A DNA stretch of 64,000 nt from Aeromicrobium piscarium. GTDB taxonomy: Bacteria > Actinomycetota > Actinomycetes > Propionibacteriales > Nocardioidaceae. A model generated the notes under the pieces. It was not told where the DNA came from. It searched no databases and saw nothing but the letters and a program-made list of their open reading frames with translations. The position numbers and the translations under genes were made by a program. The stretch spans positions 1 through 64,000 of the forward strand of contig NZ_VLNT01000010.1 in the NCBI RefSeq assembly GCF_007421815.1. Reading direction: 5' to 3'. Shown here in pieces: positions 15,018-23,180 of the stretch. Position 1 is the first letter of the stretch, and each line of letters begins with the position of its first letter.

Positions 15018-16292
15018 ATGACCGGCGCACCGATGAGTGACCAGCAGACCCACCCGCCTGGCCACCGCGACTGGCGGCTGTGGGCGGTGCTCGGGGTCAC
15101 CGCCGTGCTGCTGACCGGAGGGCTGATCGCCTGGGCCGTCAGCGAAGGCGTCCTCTTCGGCGACGAGGACACTCCCCACCTCGTGGACGACTACTCCGGC
15201 TGGACCGCGACGGGCACGCTCGCGGACGACACCGATCTCATCGAGGATGCCGCTGAGAAGCTGGACAGCGAGAGGACCCCCGTACTGCTCTGGGCCGGAG
15301 AGGGCCGCAACGGTGTCAACGAAGTCACCGATTTCGTCGCCTTCGCGGTGTCGGTGGACGATCCGCAGCTCGCCCGCGGAATCGTGCGCGTCGTCCTCGT
15401 GAACATGGGCGACTCGCCCACCTCTCCGGCGATCTCCGCCAGCTCCGGCTCGCTCGACAATGTCGTCATCAGGCTGCCCCTGGACGAGGCCGACGGAACC
15501 GAGGAGAACAACATCTACCTGACCCGTGAGGACGTCCGATCCCTCACCACGCTCGACGGAGACGAGGTCACCGTCGACGATCGCCTCGCCGGATCCTCCG
15601 ACAGCCGTTTCGAGATCCGCAGCGATGACGGGATCGGCTACACCTCGGACCGGCTGGCCACACCGCTCTACCGCGACGCGTGGGATGCCGAGATCGCGAC
15701 CGTCGCCATGCAAGACACCCCTCACAAGGGCGGCTGGATCACCACCTTGGGCGAGCCCACGAGCGTGGAGTTCGACGAAGGCACCGGTGTCGTCGTGCCT
15801 CTGGTCGAACAGCGCGTGCGAGGCCTCACTCCCGGTACAGAGGATGTGGACGATCTCCCCGAGAATGTCGAGGTCACCAGCCGCTGGGCGGCCCTCGTCC
15901 AGGTCCCCGATGCGATGGTCGACTCAGCCACCTCGCCCACCGTTCGCTCCCCCTACGTGCCGACGAATCAGAACGTCGACGCGCTCACCGTCGGCTACCC
16001 CTATGCCGTGCCCGTGACCGACGACCGTCTGGGCGGAAGCGTGCTCATCACCACCGAAGGTCTGGCCCCGCTCGGGGGCACGGGTGGGGCCGTCCCCGAT
16101 CCCGCCTACGGGACCTTCAACGCCGAACTGTCGAGCGTGCGGACCGAGCCCGATCTCCCCGCCATCGCCAGCGCGGAATCGGGCGTCACCTCGGTGCTCC
16201 GCTTCGACGCGAGGACCGCTCTGGTGGCCTGGTATGCCGAGGACGGCTCCCCCGCCTGGTCCACTATCGTCCGTCCAACAGAGGACGACTAG
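15018..16292 (+). CDS. Membrane-anchored extracytoplasmic protein, second of a paralogous pair
   Basis: A 424-residue paralogue of the preceding gene with the same design: cytosolic head, HRDWRLW, one membrane helix (about 23-45) and an acidic outer domain. I choose the ATG at 15018 because AGAAGGGA precedes it by about four bases; the frame also opens at a GTG at 14982 that overlaps the previous stop. The two proteins align along their whole length, with divergence strong enough to suggest an old duplication and separate roles, perhaps as subunits of one complex. No known domain was identified. Confidence 0.7.
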   Translation: MTGAPMSDQQTHPPGHRDWRLWAVLGVTAVLLTGGLIAWAVSEGVLFGDEDTPHLVDDYSGWTATGTLADDTDLIEDAAEKLDSERTPVLLWAGEGRNGVNEVTDFVAFAVSVDDPQLARGIVRVVLVNMGDSPTSPAISASSGSLDNVVIRLPLDEADGTEENNIYLTREDVRSLTTLDGDEVTVDDRLAGSSDSRFEIRSDDGIGYTSDRLATPLYRDAWDAEIATVAMQDTPHKGGWITTLGEPTSVEFDEGTGVVVPLVEQRVRGLTPGTEDVDDLPENVEVTSRWAALVQVPDAMVDSATSPTVRSPYVPTNQNVDALTVGYPYAVPVTDDRLGGSVLITTEGLAPLGGTGGAVPDPAYGTFNAELSSVRTEPDLPAIASAESGVTSVLRFDARTALVAWYAEDGSPAWSTIVRPTEDD

Positions 16293-16537
16293 ATATCGAT
16301 CGACCGGACTGACCCGGTACCGCACCATCCGCGTGAACGACGCCGAGGTCTACGAGACCCACCGCGACCAAGTGACTCCAGGCATCGGCGCTGGACTACT
16401 GCTGGATCACACGGTCAGACGCGACGGACTCTTCGTCAACGGGCCGCCGCAAGCTGTCCGCCGGGTTGCCTGTGGACAACATCCGCGGATCCCTCGGATC
16501 TCTGGAAAGGTGGTCGGGGAGATGCCAGGATGGGAAG

Positions 16538-16795
16538 GTGATCGAGTTGAACGAACCGCAGGTGTGGACGCTGATCGGCGTCTTCGCTGCCGCTCTGTTC
16601 GGCATGCTCACGCTGATGTCAACGATGTTCGCGCGGCTCCTCAACGCCCGTTTCGACAGTCTGCAAGCGCAGCTGGAGGCCCAGATCGGCGGTCTACGCG
16701 GCGAGATGAACGCTCGCTTCGCGAAAGTCGAGTCCCAGATCAACCACCTCGACCGGGATGTGCAGGCGCTGGCCAAGCGAGTCTTCCCGGACTAA
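16538..16795 (+). CDS. Small membrane protein with coiled coil
   Basis: An 85-residue protein. It has one N-terminal membrane helix (VWTLIGVFAAALFGMLTLMS) followed by a predicted coiled coil (LLNARFDSLQAQLEAQIGGL, then MNARFAKVESQINHLDRDV). The GTG at 16538 is preceded by GGGAAG; an upstream ATG at 16466 is in frame but adds non-family residues. Such short TM plus coiled-coil proteins (hemolysin XhlA-like layout) are widespread and uncharacterised. It is convergent with the DUF3618 gene. Confidence 0.6.
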   Translation: MIELNEPQVWTLIGVFAAALFGMLTLMSTMFARLLNARFDSLQAQLEAQIGGLRGEMNARFAKVESQINHLDRDVQALAKRVFPD

Positions 16796-16812
16796 GCCGC
16801 CCGCTACCGCCC

Positions 16813-16850
16813 GCGAAGGTCCCACCCGCCATCTCGGATGGGACCTTCGC
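16813..16850. terminator. Bidirectional terminator between convergent genes
   Basis: Perfect 12-bp arms at 16813-16824 and 16839-16850 around a 14-base loop. It sits in the 63-base gap between the rightward gene ending at 16795 and the leftward gene ending at 16859, so it can serve both. Confidence 0.8.
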
Positions 16851-16858
16851 CAGTGCGC

Positions 16859-17167
16859 TCAGCGCGAACGGCGTCGGATCAGCACCACGACCACGACGGC
16901 CACCAGAGCCACCACCGCGCCCGCACCCGCGAGCACCTTGGGGTCGGGTCTCCCGTCGTCCGTCGTCCCGGCGTCCTTGGCATGTTCGGCGAACGATGTG
17001 GCCTTCGCCTTGGCCTCCTCTGCCTTGCGCTTCGCCTGGGCCTTCACGTTCAACCGGTCGGTCAACGCGTCGACGGTGTCGCCGAGATCCTCTCGTGTGC
17101 GCTCGATATCGGCCTCGATATCGTCCACGCTCGCGCCCTGCTCCGGTTCGGGATGCTCACTTGTCAT
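16859..17167 (-). CDS. DUF3618 domain-containing membrane protein
   Basis: A 102-residue protein. SVDDIEADIERTREDLGDTV with DALTDRLNVK following is the DUF3618 signature, an amphipathic helical region. A lysine/alanine-rich linker and one C-terminal membrane helix (VLAGAGAVVALVAVVVVVLI) ending in RRRSR follow. The family is usually found, as here, next to a holin-X type protein and a BrkB-type protein in actinobacteria. The function is unknown; a membrane-stress or envelope role is often guessed. It overlaps the 17157 gene by 11 bases. Confidence 0.85.
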   Translation of the reverse strand: MTSEHPEPEQGASVDDIEADIERTREDLGDTVDALTDRLNVKAQAKRKAEEAKAKATSFAEHAKDAGTTDDGRPDPKVLAGAGAVVALVAVVVVVLIRRRSR

Positions 17168-17561
17168 GGTGCGTCGCCTCCTTGATCTCCTCGATGTCGT
17201 CCTTGACCGTCTCGACGGTGCGCTCCGGCGTCGGCGCGGCCTGCTGGATCTCCTTCTTGCCGACCAGGGCCGCCACTCCCGCGGCAACGAACAGCACCGC
17301 GGCGACGACCAATGCCGCGGCCCACGCCGGGAGGACCAGGGCGAGCGCGAGCACTGCCGCGGCGATCAACGTGCCCAGTCCGAACAGCGCCAGCAGACCG
17401 CCTGCCCCGAACAGGCCCGCGCCGATCCCGCCGTGCTTGGCCTTCTGTGACATCTCGGCCTGCGCCAGCCGCAGCTCGTCACGCACCAGTCGAGAGGTCT
17501 GCTCCGACAGCCGGGTGACCAGCTCCCCGGTCGACATCTCCTGTGGTCTCTCGTCGCTCAT
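17157..17561 (-). CDS. Phage holin family (holin superfamily III, DUF1469-like) membrane protein
   Basis: A 134-residue protein with an N-terminal amphipathic helix (STGELVTRLSEQTSRLVRDE) and two adjacent membrane helices (about 48-75 and 78-102) before a charged tail. This is the Actinobacterial Holin-X layout (PF07332). Despite the name it is a chromosomal housekeeping family, not evidence of a prophage; no phage genes lie nearby. It is co-transcribed with the DUF3618 gene and lies three bases after the BrkB-family gene. Confidence 0.85.
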   Translation of the reverse strand: MSDERPQEMSTGELVTRLSEQTSRLVRDELRLAQAEMSQKAKHGGIGAGLFGAGGLLALFGLGTLIAAAVLALALVLPAWAAALVVAAVLFVAAGVAALVGKKEIQQAAPTPERTVETVKDDIEEIKEATHHDK

Positions 17562-17564
17562 CGC

Positions 17565-18686
17565 TCATCGCTCCTTCGTCGTCGAGGATTCGTCATGGTC
17601 GTCTGTGTGCGCCCGGTCGTCTGCGCCGGTCCGCTGCTGCGCCTGCCGCCGCAGCCGACGGCCGCGCACGCGATCCTTCTCGTCCTTCTTCTGGGCCTTC
17701 TCGATCTGCCGCGTATCGCGCGGCGGCAGTTGGATGCTCTCCTCGGCGGCGATCCCGGCCTGCAGCTCCCGTCCGCGCTCCACCTCGGCGTCGAACTCCG
17801 CCCCGAACAGCAGCGCCAGATTGGTGATCCACAGCCACAGCAGGAAGACGATGACGCCGCCGAGCGAGCCGTAGGTGCTGTTGTAGTTCGAGAAGTTCAG
17901 GACATAGAGGGCGAAGCCCGCCGAAGCGATGATCCAGGCGATGATCGCCAGGACCGCCCCGATGCTGAGCCAGCGGAACTTCGGCTGCCGGACATTCGGC
18001 GTGGAGTGATAGAGGAGCGCCACGATCACCACGACGATCGCGAGCAGGACCGGCCACTTGGCGATATTCCAGGCCATGACCGCTCCGCTTCCGAAACCGA
18101 CCGCCGATCCCACCGAGCTGGCCACCGGCCCCGACAACGCGAGAAGGAGCCCCGCGATGCCGGTCAGCAGCACGATCACCACCGTGATCACGATCATCCA
18201 GGGACGCAGCTTCCAGATCGGCCGACCCTCATCGACCTCGTAGATCCGGTTCATCGCGCGGCCGAAGGCGCCGACATAGCCCGACGCCGTCCAGAGGGCG
18301 CCGAGGACACCGGTGACCAACGCGAGGCCTGCGGTCGGAGCATTGGCGAGGGTCTCGATCGGCCCGCGCAGTGTGTCGACGGTCGAGCTCGGCAGCAGAT
18401 CGGCCAGCACGTCGAGCACCGCGTCGGTCGTCCGGTCGGCCTGGCCGACCACGCCGAGCAGGGAGACCACCGCGAGCAGCGCCGGGAACAGTGACAACGT
18501 CGCGTAGTAGGTGAGGGCGGCAGCGAGATCGAGGCACTGGTCCTTCGTGAACTCGCGCGCGGTCTTGCGGACGATATAGAACCACGAGGGTTTGGTCAGG
18601 TCCGTCGGGTCATCCGGCTTGCGCGGATCCTCCGGCGGCGGACCTCCATGGACATGACTATCTGCCGAACTCACACGATCCCCCAC
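17565..18686 (-). CDS. YihY/BrkB family inner-membrane protein
   Basis: A 373-residue polytopic protein. A cytosolic N-terminus is followed by about six membrane helices with the family signatures LAAALTYYATLSLFPALLA, SGYVGAFGRAMNRIYEV, and GGVIVFLLWLWITNLALL near the C-terminal helix, plus a charged tail rich in R/K/D. Members were once annotated ribonuclease BN in error; the true function is unknown, possibly transport. It is first in a three-gene operon with the holin-X and DUF3618 genes. Confidence 0.9.
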   Translation of the reverse strand: MGDRVSSADSHVHGGPPPEDPRKPDDPTDLTKPSWFYIVRKTAREFTKDQCLDLAAALTYYATLSLFPALLAVVSLLGVVGQADRTTDAVLDVLADLLPSSTVDTLRGPIETLANAPTAGLALVTGVLGALWTASGYVGAFGRAMNRIYEVDEGRPIWKLRPWMIVITVVIVLLTGIAGLLLALSGPVASSVGSAVGFGSGAVMAWNIAKWPVLLAIVVVIVALLYHSTPNVRQPKFRWLSIGAVLAIIAWIIASAGFALYVLNFSNYNSTYGSLGGVIVFLLWLWITNLALLFGAEFDAEVERGRELQAGIAAEESIQLPPRDTRQIEKAQKKDEKDRVRGRRLRRQAQQRTGADDRAHTDDHDESSTTKER

Positions 18687-18867
18687 GTCGATATCGAACG
18701 GCCACTGCTCGACCTGACTTCACCATAGATCGCCTGGCGCCGCGCCGCGCGACGAACGAGAGGCCCCGCGTCGCAGCCGCGACGGGCACGCACCACGACC
18801 GGCCTCACGGCGGACGCTGCGGGACATCCACGCCGGCGGCCGCGTGGACCTCTGGGCCTGACCCCTC

Positions 18868-18904
18868 GTGTCCGTATGTCGCTTATTAAGTGACATACGG
18901 ACAC
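18868..18904. repeat. Long palindrome, loxP-like 13-bp arms with AT-rich centre
   Basis: Perfect 13-bp arms at 18868-18880 and 18892-18904 flank an 11-base AT-rich centre; allowing one G-T pair, the stem extends to 17 bp with a three-base loop. It lies 11 bases past the stop of the leftward gene ending at 18916, so a terminator is the simplest role. The AT-rich TTATTAA centre and symmetric 13-11-13 design also resemble a tyrosine-recombinase core site. Confidence 0.7.
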
Positions 18905-18915
18905 CGCGGTCGTCG

Positions 18916-19719
18916 CTACCTCGACTGGCTGCTGCGCGGGAGAGGGAAGAAGAACGGCACGCGACGCTGGTAGTCGCGGTAGCCGGGACGGTCTTCCATG
19001 CGCTTCTCGGTGCGCTTGGCGCCGGTGGCGTACATCAGGAAGTACGACATCGCCGCGGGCGCGGGCCACGTCCATCCGGCGGGCGCCGAGGCCGAGGCGG
19101 TCAGCCAGGCGCCGTCCCACACGATCGAGTCGCCGAGATAGTTGGGATGGCGGGAGATTCCCCACAGGCCCGTGTCGAGCACCTCGGGCTTGTCCTCGTC
19201 GTCGCGGGCCTTGTACGCGTCCTTCTGCCGGTCGGCGATCGTCTCGACCACCAGTCCGCCCACCATCACAGCGACACCCAGAGGGAACGCCAGCCGGCGG
19301 GCCGACCGCGGCAGCGTGCTCGCCGCCGCCACCTGAAGCGGCGCGGAGACGAGCAACTGCGCGAGGCCCTGCGTGACGAAGACCTTGCCGACCACTGCCG
19401 GCGTGGAGTCGCCCTCGAGGTATTCGGTGTAGCGAGGATCCTCCTCGTCGCTTCCCCGCAGGCGACCGACCATCAGCGACGACAACCGTGCCGCCCAGGC
19501 GCTCGTGACCGCCGCCAGCGTCCACCTGCGCCACGGGTTGCCGTTGCCGCTGAGTGCACTGGTGACAGCCACGGCCGCCAGGCCCGGCCCCCACGCCGCG
19601 TCGGCGTAGTCCCGGCGTCCCCGGCGAAGCGCCGCCACTGCCGTCGCCCCCTGCACGACTGCCACCGCGAGCCCGGCGCGACGCGAGACCCGTCCCAGAT
19701 TCGACCTGTCGAGGGCCAT
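18916..19719 (-). CDS. DUF1295/steroid-5-alpha-reductase-like membrane protein
   Basis: A 267-residue polytopic membrane protein. The C-terminal part has the DUF1295 signature: LWGISRHPNYLGDSIVWDGAW, then SYFLMYATGAKRTEKRMEDRPGYRDYQRRVPFFFP as separate conserved blocks. This is the isoprenylcysteine methyltransferase/5-alpha-reductase superfamily core with its conserved RHPNY. The substrate in bacteria is unknown. The start is two bases after the end of the PNPOx-like gene, so the two are probably co-transcribed. Confidence 0.85.
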   Translation of the reverse strand: MALDRSNLGRVSRRAGLAVAVVQGATAVAALRRGRRDYADAAWGPGLAAVAVTSALSGNGNPWRRWTLAAVTSAWAARLSSLMVGRLRGSDEEDPRYTEYLEGDSTPAVVGKVFVTQGLAQLLVSAPLQVAAASTLPRSARRLAFPLGVAVMVGGLVVETIADRQKDAYKARDDEDKPEVLDTGLWGISRHPNYLGDSIVWDGAWLTASASAPAGWTWPAPAAMSYFLMYATGAKRTEKRMEDRPGYRDYQRRVPFFFPLPRSSQSR

Positions 19720-19721
19720 GA

Positions 19722-20207
19722 TCAGTCGTTCGGCTCGACGACACCGTGCCGGGCATCGTAGGTGTCACCGGTGAGCTTGGTCTTGACCAGGCTGATGACC
19801 GAAGCGACCTTGCCGCCCGGCGTGTCCCAGTACTCCGCGCGATCGACGGTCACCCGCAGCAGCGTCGAGTTCTCTCCCTCCGGCCCCTCGGGCAGCCAGG
19901 CCTCGGCGAACGTCGTCCACAGCTCGCGCAGCTTGTCGACATCGTCGACCACCTCGGCACGCCCCGTCAGCGATACCCAGGTGTCGGACGAGCTGAAGGA
20001 CAAGGACACGTGCGGCCGAGCCCGCACGTCCTGGGTGTGCTCGGTGTCGCGAGCGGTGATGAACCACAGCAGCTGCGGATCCAGGTCGGTCTCCTGGCGC
20101 GCCATCGGCACGCTCCGCATCGAACCTTCGTCCGTGATCGTCGTGAACATGCAGATCGGCAGGCCGTCGAGCAGTTCGTCGACGGTCCTCTCGTCGTTCT
20201 CACTCAT
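19722..20207 (-). CDS. Pyridoxamine 5'-phosphate oxidase family protein (general stress protein 26-like)
   Basis: A 161-residue split-barrel flavin-binding protein. FTTITDEGSMRSVPMA, then LLWFITARDTEHTQDV and TWVSLTGRAEVVDD are typical of the general stress protein 26 subgroup, which binds FMN or F420 and whose reaction is unknown. I use the ATG at 20207, with GGAG a few bases upstream; the longer open frame upstream overlaps the divergent gene and is not family-like. It precedes the DUF1295 gene in a two-gene unit. Confidence 0.88.
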   Translation of the reverse strand: MSENDERTVDELLDGLPICMFTTITDEGSMRSVPMARQETDLDPQLLWFITARDTEHTQDVRARPHVSLSFSSSDTWVSLTGRAEVVDDVDKLRELWTTFAEAWLPEGPEGENSTLLRVTVDRAEYWDTPGGKVASVISLVKTKLTGDTYDARHGVVEPND

Positions 20208-20300
20208 GCTGTCGCCTCTCCTCGTCGGGCCTTCCTCATGACCGTACGGCCGGATCCGCGCCCCCGCGCGGTGACGGCCGACTGGCCCCAGACTGAGGAG

Positions 20301-20735
20301 ATGACCTCTGTCTCCCGCACCTTCACCGTCGAGCCCAGCCCCGACCGTGTCATCGACTACCTCAAGGACTTCTCGAACGCTCCCGAGTGGGATCCCGGCA
20401 CCGAGTGGTGCGAACGCATCGACCACGGGCCCATCGCCCCGGGCAGTCGGTGGAAGAACTCCTCGAAGATCGCCGGTGTCTCCACCGAGCTCGTCTACGA
20501 GCTCAAGGAGCTGACCGATGATCGCGTCGTCTTCGAGGGTACGAACGACACCGCCACGGCGACCGACACCATCACGATCCGACCCCACGAGGGCGGCAGC
20601 GAGATCACCTACGACGCACATATCCAGATGCACGGCATCGCCAAGGTCGCCGACCCGGTGATGAAGGTCGTCTTCGAGAAGATCGGCACCGACACCGAGG
20701 ACGATCTCGTCACCATCCTCAACCGACTCGCCTGA
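20301..20735 (+). CDS. SRPBCC (polyketide cyclase-like) family protein
   Basis: A 144-residue START/SRPBCC-fold protein, with VSRTFTVEPSPDRVIDYLKD and FSNAPEWDPGT at the N-terminus and a long C-terminal helix (VADPVMKVVFEKIGTDTE). The family forms a hydrophobic ligand cavity; the ligand here is unknown. GAGGAG immediately precedes the ATG. It is divergent from the PNPOx-like gene, with about 90 bases between them for both promoters. Confidence 0.8.
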   Translation: MTSVSRTFTVEPSPDRVIDYLKDFSNAPEWDPGTEWCERIDHGPIAPGSRWKNSSKIAGVSTELVYELKELTDDRVVFEGTNDTATATDTITIRPHEGGSEITYDAHIQMHGIAKVADPVMKVVFEKIGTDTEDDLVTILNRLA

Positions 20736-20836
20736 GTCAGCCGGCGAGGCCGGACACGGGCCTTCAGCCCCACGTGGTTGGCAACCGCTCGCCGATGCGA
20801 TCAGCGCGATGCCCGTCGACGCCGTAGCGTGGTCCC

Positions 20837-21253
20837 GTGTCCTCGATCCACGTCCCCGACGACCCGTGTACGACGATCCATCTCGCGTACTCGGCGGCCG
20901 TCGCGCGACGGGCCCGGGCGCTCATGCACGCAGAGCTCGTCGACGCCGGCGTCCGCGAGGCCGTGATCGACGACGCCGTCCTCGTGCTCTCCGAGCTGGT
21001 GGCGAATGCCGTCGAGCACGGGCACCCGGACAAGCAGGGGCGCATCGAGGTGTCCTGGTGCATCCACGAGGACTATGTGCGTGTCAGCGTCCACGACAGC
21101 GGGCAGGCTCCCGATCTGCGCCCCCTCGAGGCCCCCGACGACGCGGTGAGCGGGCGCGGTCTCACCATCGTCGACTACATCTGTCGCACGTGGGACGTCG
21201 ACCATGACTCCGGCCTGCGGATCACCGCCGAACTCGACTACTCCGCCACCTGA
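20837..21253 (+). CDS. ATP-binding protein, anti-sigma-factor type (HATPase_c_2)
   Basis: A 138-residue GHKL ATPase. The N-box SELVANAVEHG and G-boxes HDSGQAP and GRGLTIVDYI identify the stand-alone RsbW/SpoIIAB-like class common in actinobacteria. It has no kinase sensor or phosphoacceptor domain. It probably binds or phosphorylates an anti-sigma antagonist, but no sigma factor or STAS partner is adjacent. GTG start. Its last 16 bases overlap the convergent HTTM gene tail to tail. Confidence 0.85.
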   Translation: MSSIHVPDDPCTTIHLAYSAAVARRARALMHAELVDAGVREAVIDDAVLVLSELVANAVEHGHPDKQGRIEVSWCIHEDYVRVSVHDSGQAPDLRPLEAPDDAVSGRGLTIVDYICRTWDVDHDSGLRITAELDYSAT

Positions 21254-22299
21254 GCCGACGCATCCTCCTTGGTGCCACCCACACGGGCGGGCAACTTCGC
21301 GCGCAGCGCCGCCGTCCCGGCGGTCACCCGGGGCTTCAGCCAACGATCGAGCGCCATGAAGGTCGCCGTCGAGACGAAGATCGCGTCGAAGGCGAGCATC
21401 GACAGCGAGAACCAGGGCAGACCCATCAACACCGCGATCCCACCATGCAGCAGCACCACGCCGATGAGCACGATGCGTCGCGTCACGGGGTGGAGCAGGC
21501 CGATCACGAAGTAGAGCTGGACCAGGACGCCGACGTACGTCCCGATCATGACCCCGAGGCCGTTGCCGGTCAGGAGCGTGTTCAGCCACGGGAACACCCC
21601 GAACTCGTGCAAGGCCAGCGGGTAGTAGATCGCCGTCCCGTCCTGCCAGTAGGTGCCCTGCATCTTGAACAGGGCCGAGGCGGTGTAGAGGATGAACAGC
21701 TGCAGAGCCAGCGCGATGAGGGCGACATTGTGCAGCACCGTGCTGAGCCACTCCGGCAGCACGGATCCGCCACCCCACCACCGACGCCACAACGGATCGG
21801 CATCGCTCACCCGGGAACGTCGTCGGGCGTCGAGCGACCAGTGCCGCGAGGTGTCCATGAAGAGCATCAGCAGCAGGCCGACACGAGCGATGTTGTCGCC
21901 CTGATCGCCCACGAGCCCGTTGCGTTCCACCAGCGCGGCGAGGCCGATGACCAGCACCGCGACGGCCGCGCGGGTACGCCACCCCACGATGACGGCGATC
22001 GCCACGGCCATCAACAGCAGATAGGTGAGGGTGAACCGCGTCGGTCCGCCATCGAACACCCAGTAGAGGAAGCCCCAGGACGAGTCGCGGCGCAGCGGCT
22101 CGACCCACTCCGAGGCCCCTCCCCAGAGCGCATGCCGGTGGCCGAAGTTCGCCAGCAGGACACCCAGGGCGGCGATACCCACCAGGATCCGGCTGACCGC
22201 GAGTCCGTAGAGGGCGTGCTTCTTCTCGAGGACCCAGTCCTCGCCGCGGCCCAGTAGGTCGGCGAGGCGATCCAGCGCCGTGACGATGAGCGTCCTCAC
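21238..22299 (-). CDS. HTTM domain-containing membrane protein
   Basis: A 353-residue polytopic protein of the HTTM (horizontally transferred transmembrane, vitamin-K-carboxylase-like) family. Core features are AVSRILVGIAALGVLLANFG in the first helix, the GWRTRAAVAVLVIG segment, and FILYTASALFKMQGTYWQDGTA, the region that aligns with the carboxylase fold. Whether bacterial HTTM proteins carboxylate anything is unproven. The upstream DUF5819 gene overlaps by four bases. This HTTM/DUF5819 pairing recurs in actinobacteria and suggests a two-protein envelope system. Confidence 0.88.
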   Translation of the reverse strand: MRTLIVTALDRLADLLGRGEDWVLEKKHALYGLAVSRILVGIAALGVLLANFGHRHALWGGASEWVEPLRRDSSWGFLYWVFDGGPTRFTLTYLLLMAVAIAVIVGWRTRAAVAVLVIGLAALVERNGLVGDQGDNIARVGLLLMLFMDTSRHWSLDARRRSRVSDADPLWRRWWGGGSVLPEWLSTVLHNVALIALALQLFILYTASALFKMQGTYWQDGTAIYYPLALHEFGVFPWLNTLLTGNGLGVMIGTYVGVLVQLYFVIGLLHPVTRRIVLIGVVLLHGGIAVLMGLPWFSLSMLAFDAIFVSTATFMALDRWLKPRVTAGTAALRAKLPARVGGTKEDASAQVAE

Positions 22300-23084
22300 T
22301 GCGGCTCCTCCCCCGTGTAGGCGGAGAACATGCGCGTCACGTCGGCATCGGGTGGAGTCGTGGAACGCCAGCCGTACTCGTAGTACGTGCGTTCGGCATC
22401 GTCGATATCGCGTTCCTTGCGCTGGTCGAAACCGGGGACGTACCGGATGGACGTGCGGTACTGCACATAGGCGATGTCGCCTTCCCAGACGGTGGAGGCG
22501 TAGTAGGTCGCGAGGCTCGTGGCGATCTCGTCGTAGCGCATGTACCGGCTGACATCGGAGATCCCGGCCCCGCCTTCGATATCGGCGAGACGACCGCGGA
22601 GATCGGCGACGGGCGTCGTCAGGTAGTTGGCAGCGATCTGGGTGCGCTGCCGTTCATTCATCTCGGCCATGACCGAGTTGAGCGTGTTGGCTGTGCGCCG
22701 GCCGGCCAATGACATCCGCGACGGTGTCATATTGCCGCGGATGATGTCGTCCTCGCGTTCGACGACATCGATCCAGTCCGTGGGCGAGGTCTCTCCGGTG
22801 GTCGGATCCTCGATCGAGGCGCGGATCTCGAAGGTGACTGCCGCGCGGCGCGGGGTGGGCGCGAAGATGCGCCAGTTCTGGTCGAAGAACGGCATGACGT
22901 AGCTGCGGAGACGCTCATCGCCCACTGCATTGCGCAGCGGGGTGGAGGGGCCGACCCACAGGGCGATGATCGCGGTGTGGGCGAGCACGATCGCCACGAG
23001 GAACCACGCCGTGGCACGGCGAACCGGCGACCGAGCAGCTGACGAGGAGCTGGGACGCCGGGAGGAAGGGGAAGCACTGTTCAT
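22296..23084 (-). CDS. DUF5819 family protein, partner of HTTM
   Basis: A 262-residue protein with one N-terminal membrane helix (AWFLVAIVLAHTAIIALWVG) and an extracytoplasmic domain containing MPFFDQNWRIFAPTPRR, the DUF5819 hallmark. I start it at the ATG at 23084 (MNSASPSS) because the upstream ATG at 23117 falls inside a terminator hairpin. The 3' end overlaps the HTTM start. The paired gene order supports a joint role at the membrane; the reaction is unknown. Confidence 0.82.
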   Translation of the reverse strand: MNSASPSSRRPSSSSAARSPVRRATAWFLVAIVLAHTAIIALWVGPSTPLRNAVGDERLRSYVMPFFDQNWRIFAPTPRRAAVTFEIRASIEDPTTGETSPTDWIDVVEREDDIIRGNMTPSRMSLAGRRTANTLNSVMAEMNERQRTQIAANYLTTPVADLRGRLADIEGGAGISDVSRYMRYDEIATSLATYYASTVWEGDIAYVQYRTSIRYVPGFDQRKERDIDDAERTYYEYGWRSTTPPDADVTRMFSAYTGEEPQ

Positions 23085-23111
23085 GGAACAACCTGATCCG
23101 ATCGAGGAGAC

Positions 23112-23149
23112 GGCCATGTGGGCCCGGCATACGCCGGGCCCACATGGCC
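23112..23149 (-). terminator. Strong terminator after the repeat-rich surface protein gene
   Basis: Perfect 17-bp arms at 23112-23128 and 23133-23149 around a four-base loop. It begins about 30 bases beyond the stop of the leftward surface-protein gene that ends at 23181 and precedes the DUF5819 gene, insulating the two units. Confidence 0.85.
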
Positions 23150-23180
23150 TAGATGAGACGGATGACTCCGACTCCCCTTG

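Noticed and set aside
17157..17561. Prophage, because of a holin family gene
   Set aside because: Holin-X proteins are chromosomal in actinobacteria and are paired here with DUF3618 and BrkB genes; no phage structural genes exist.
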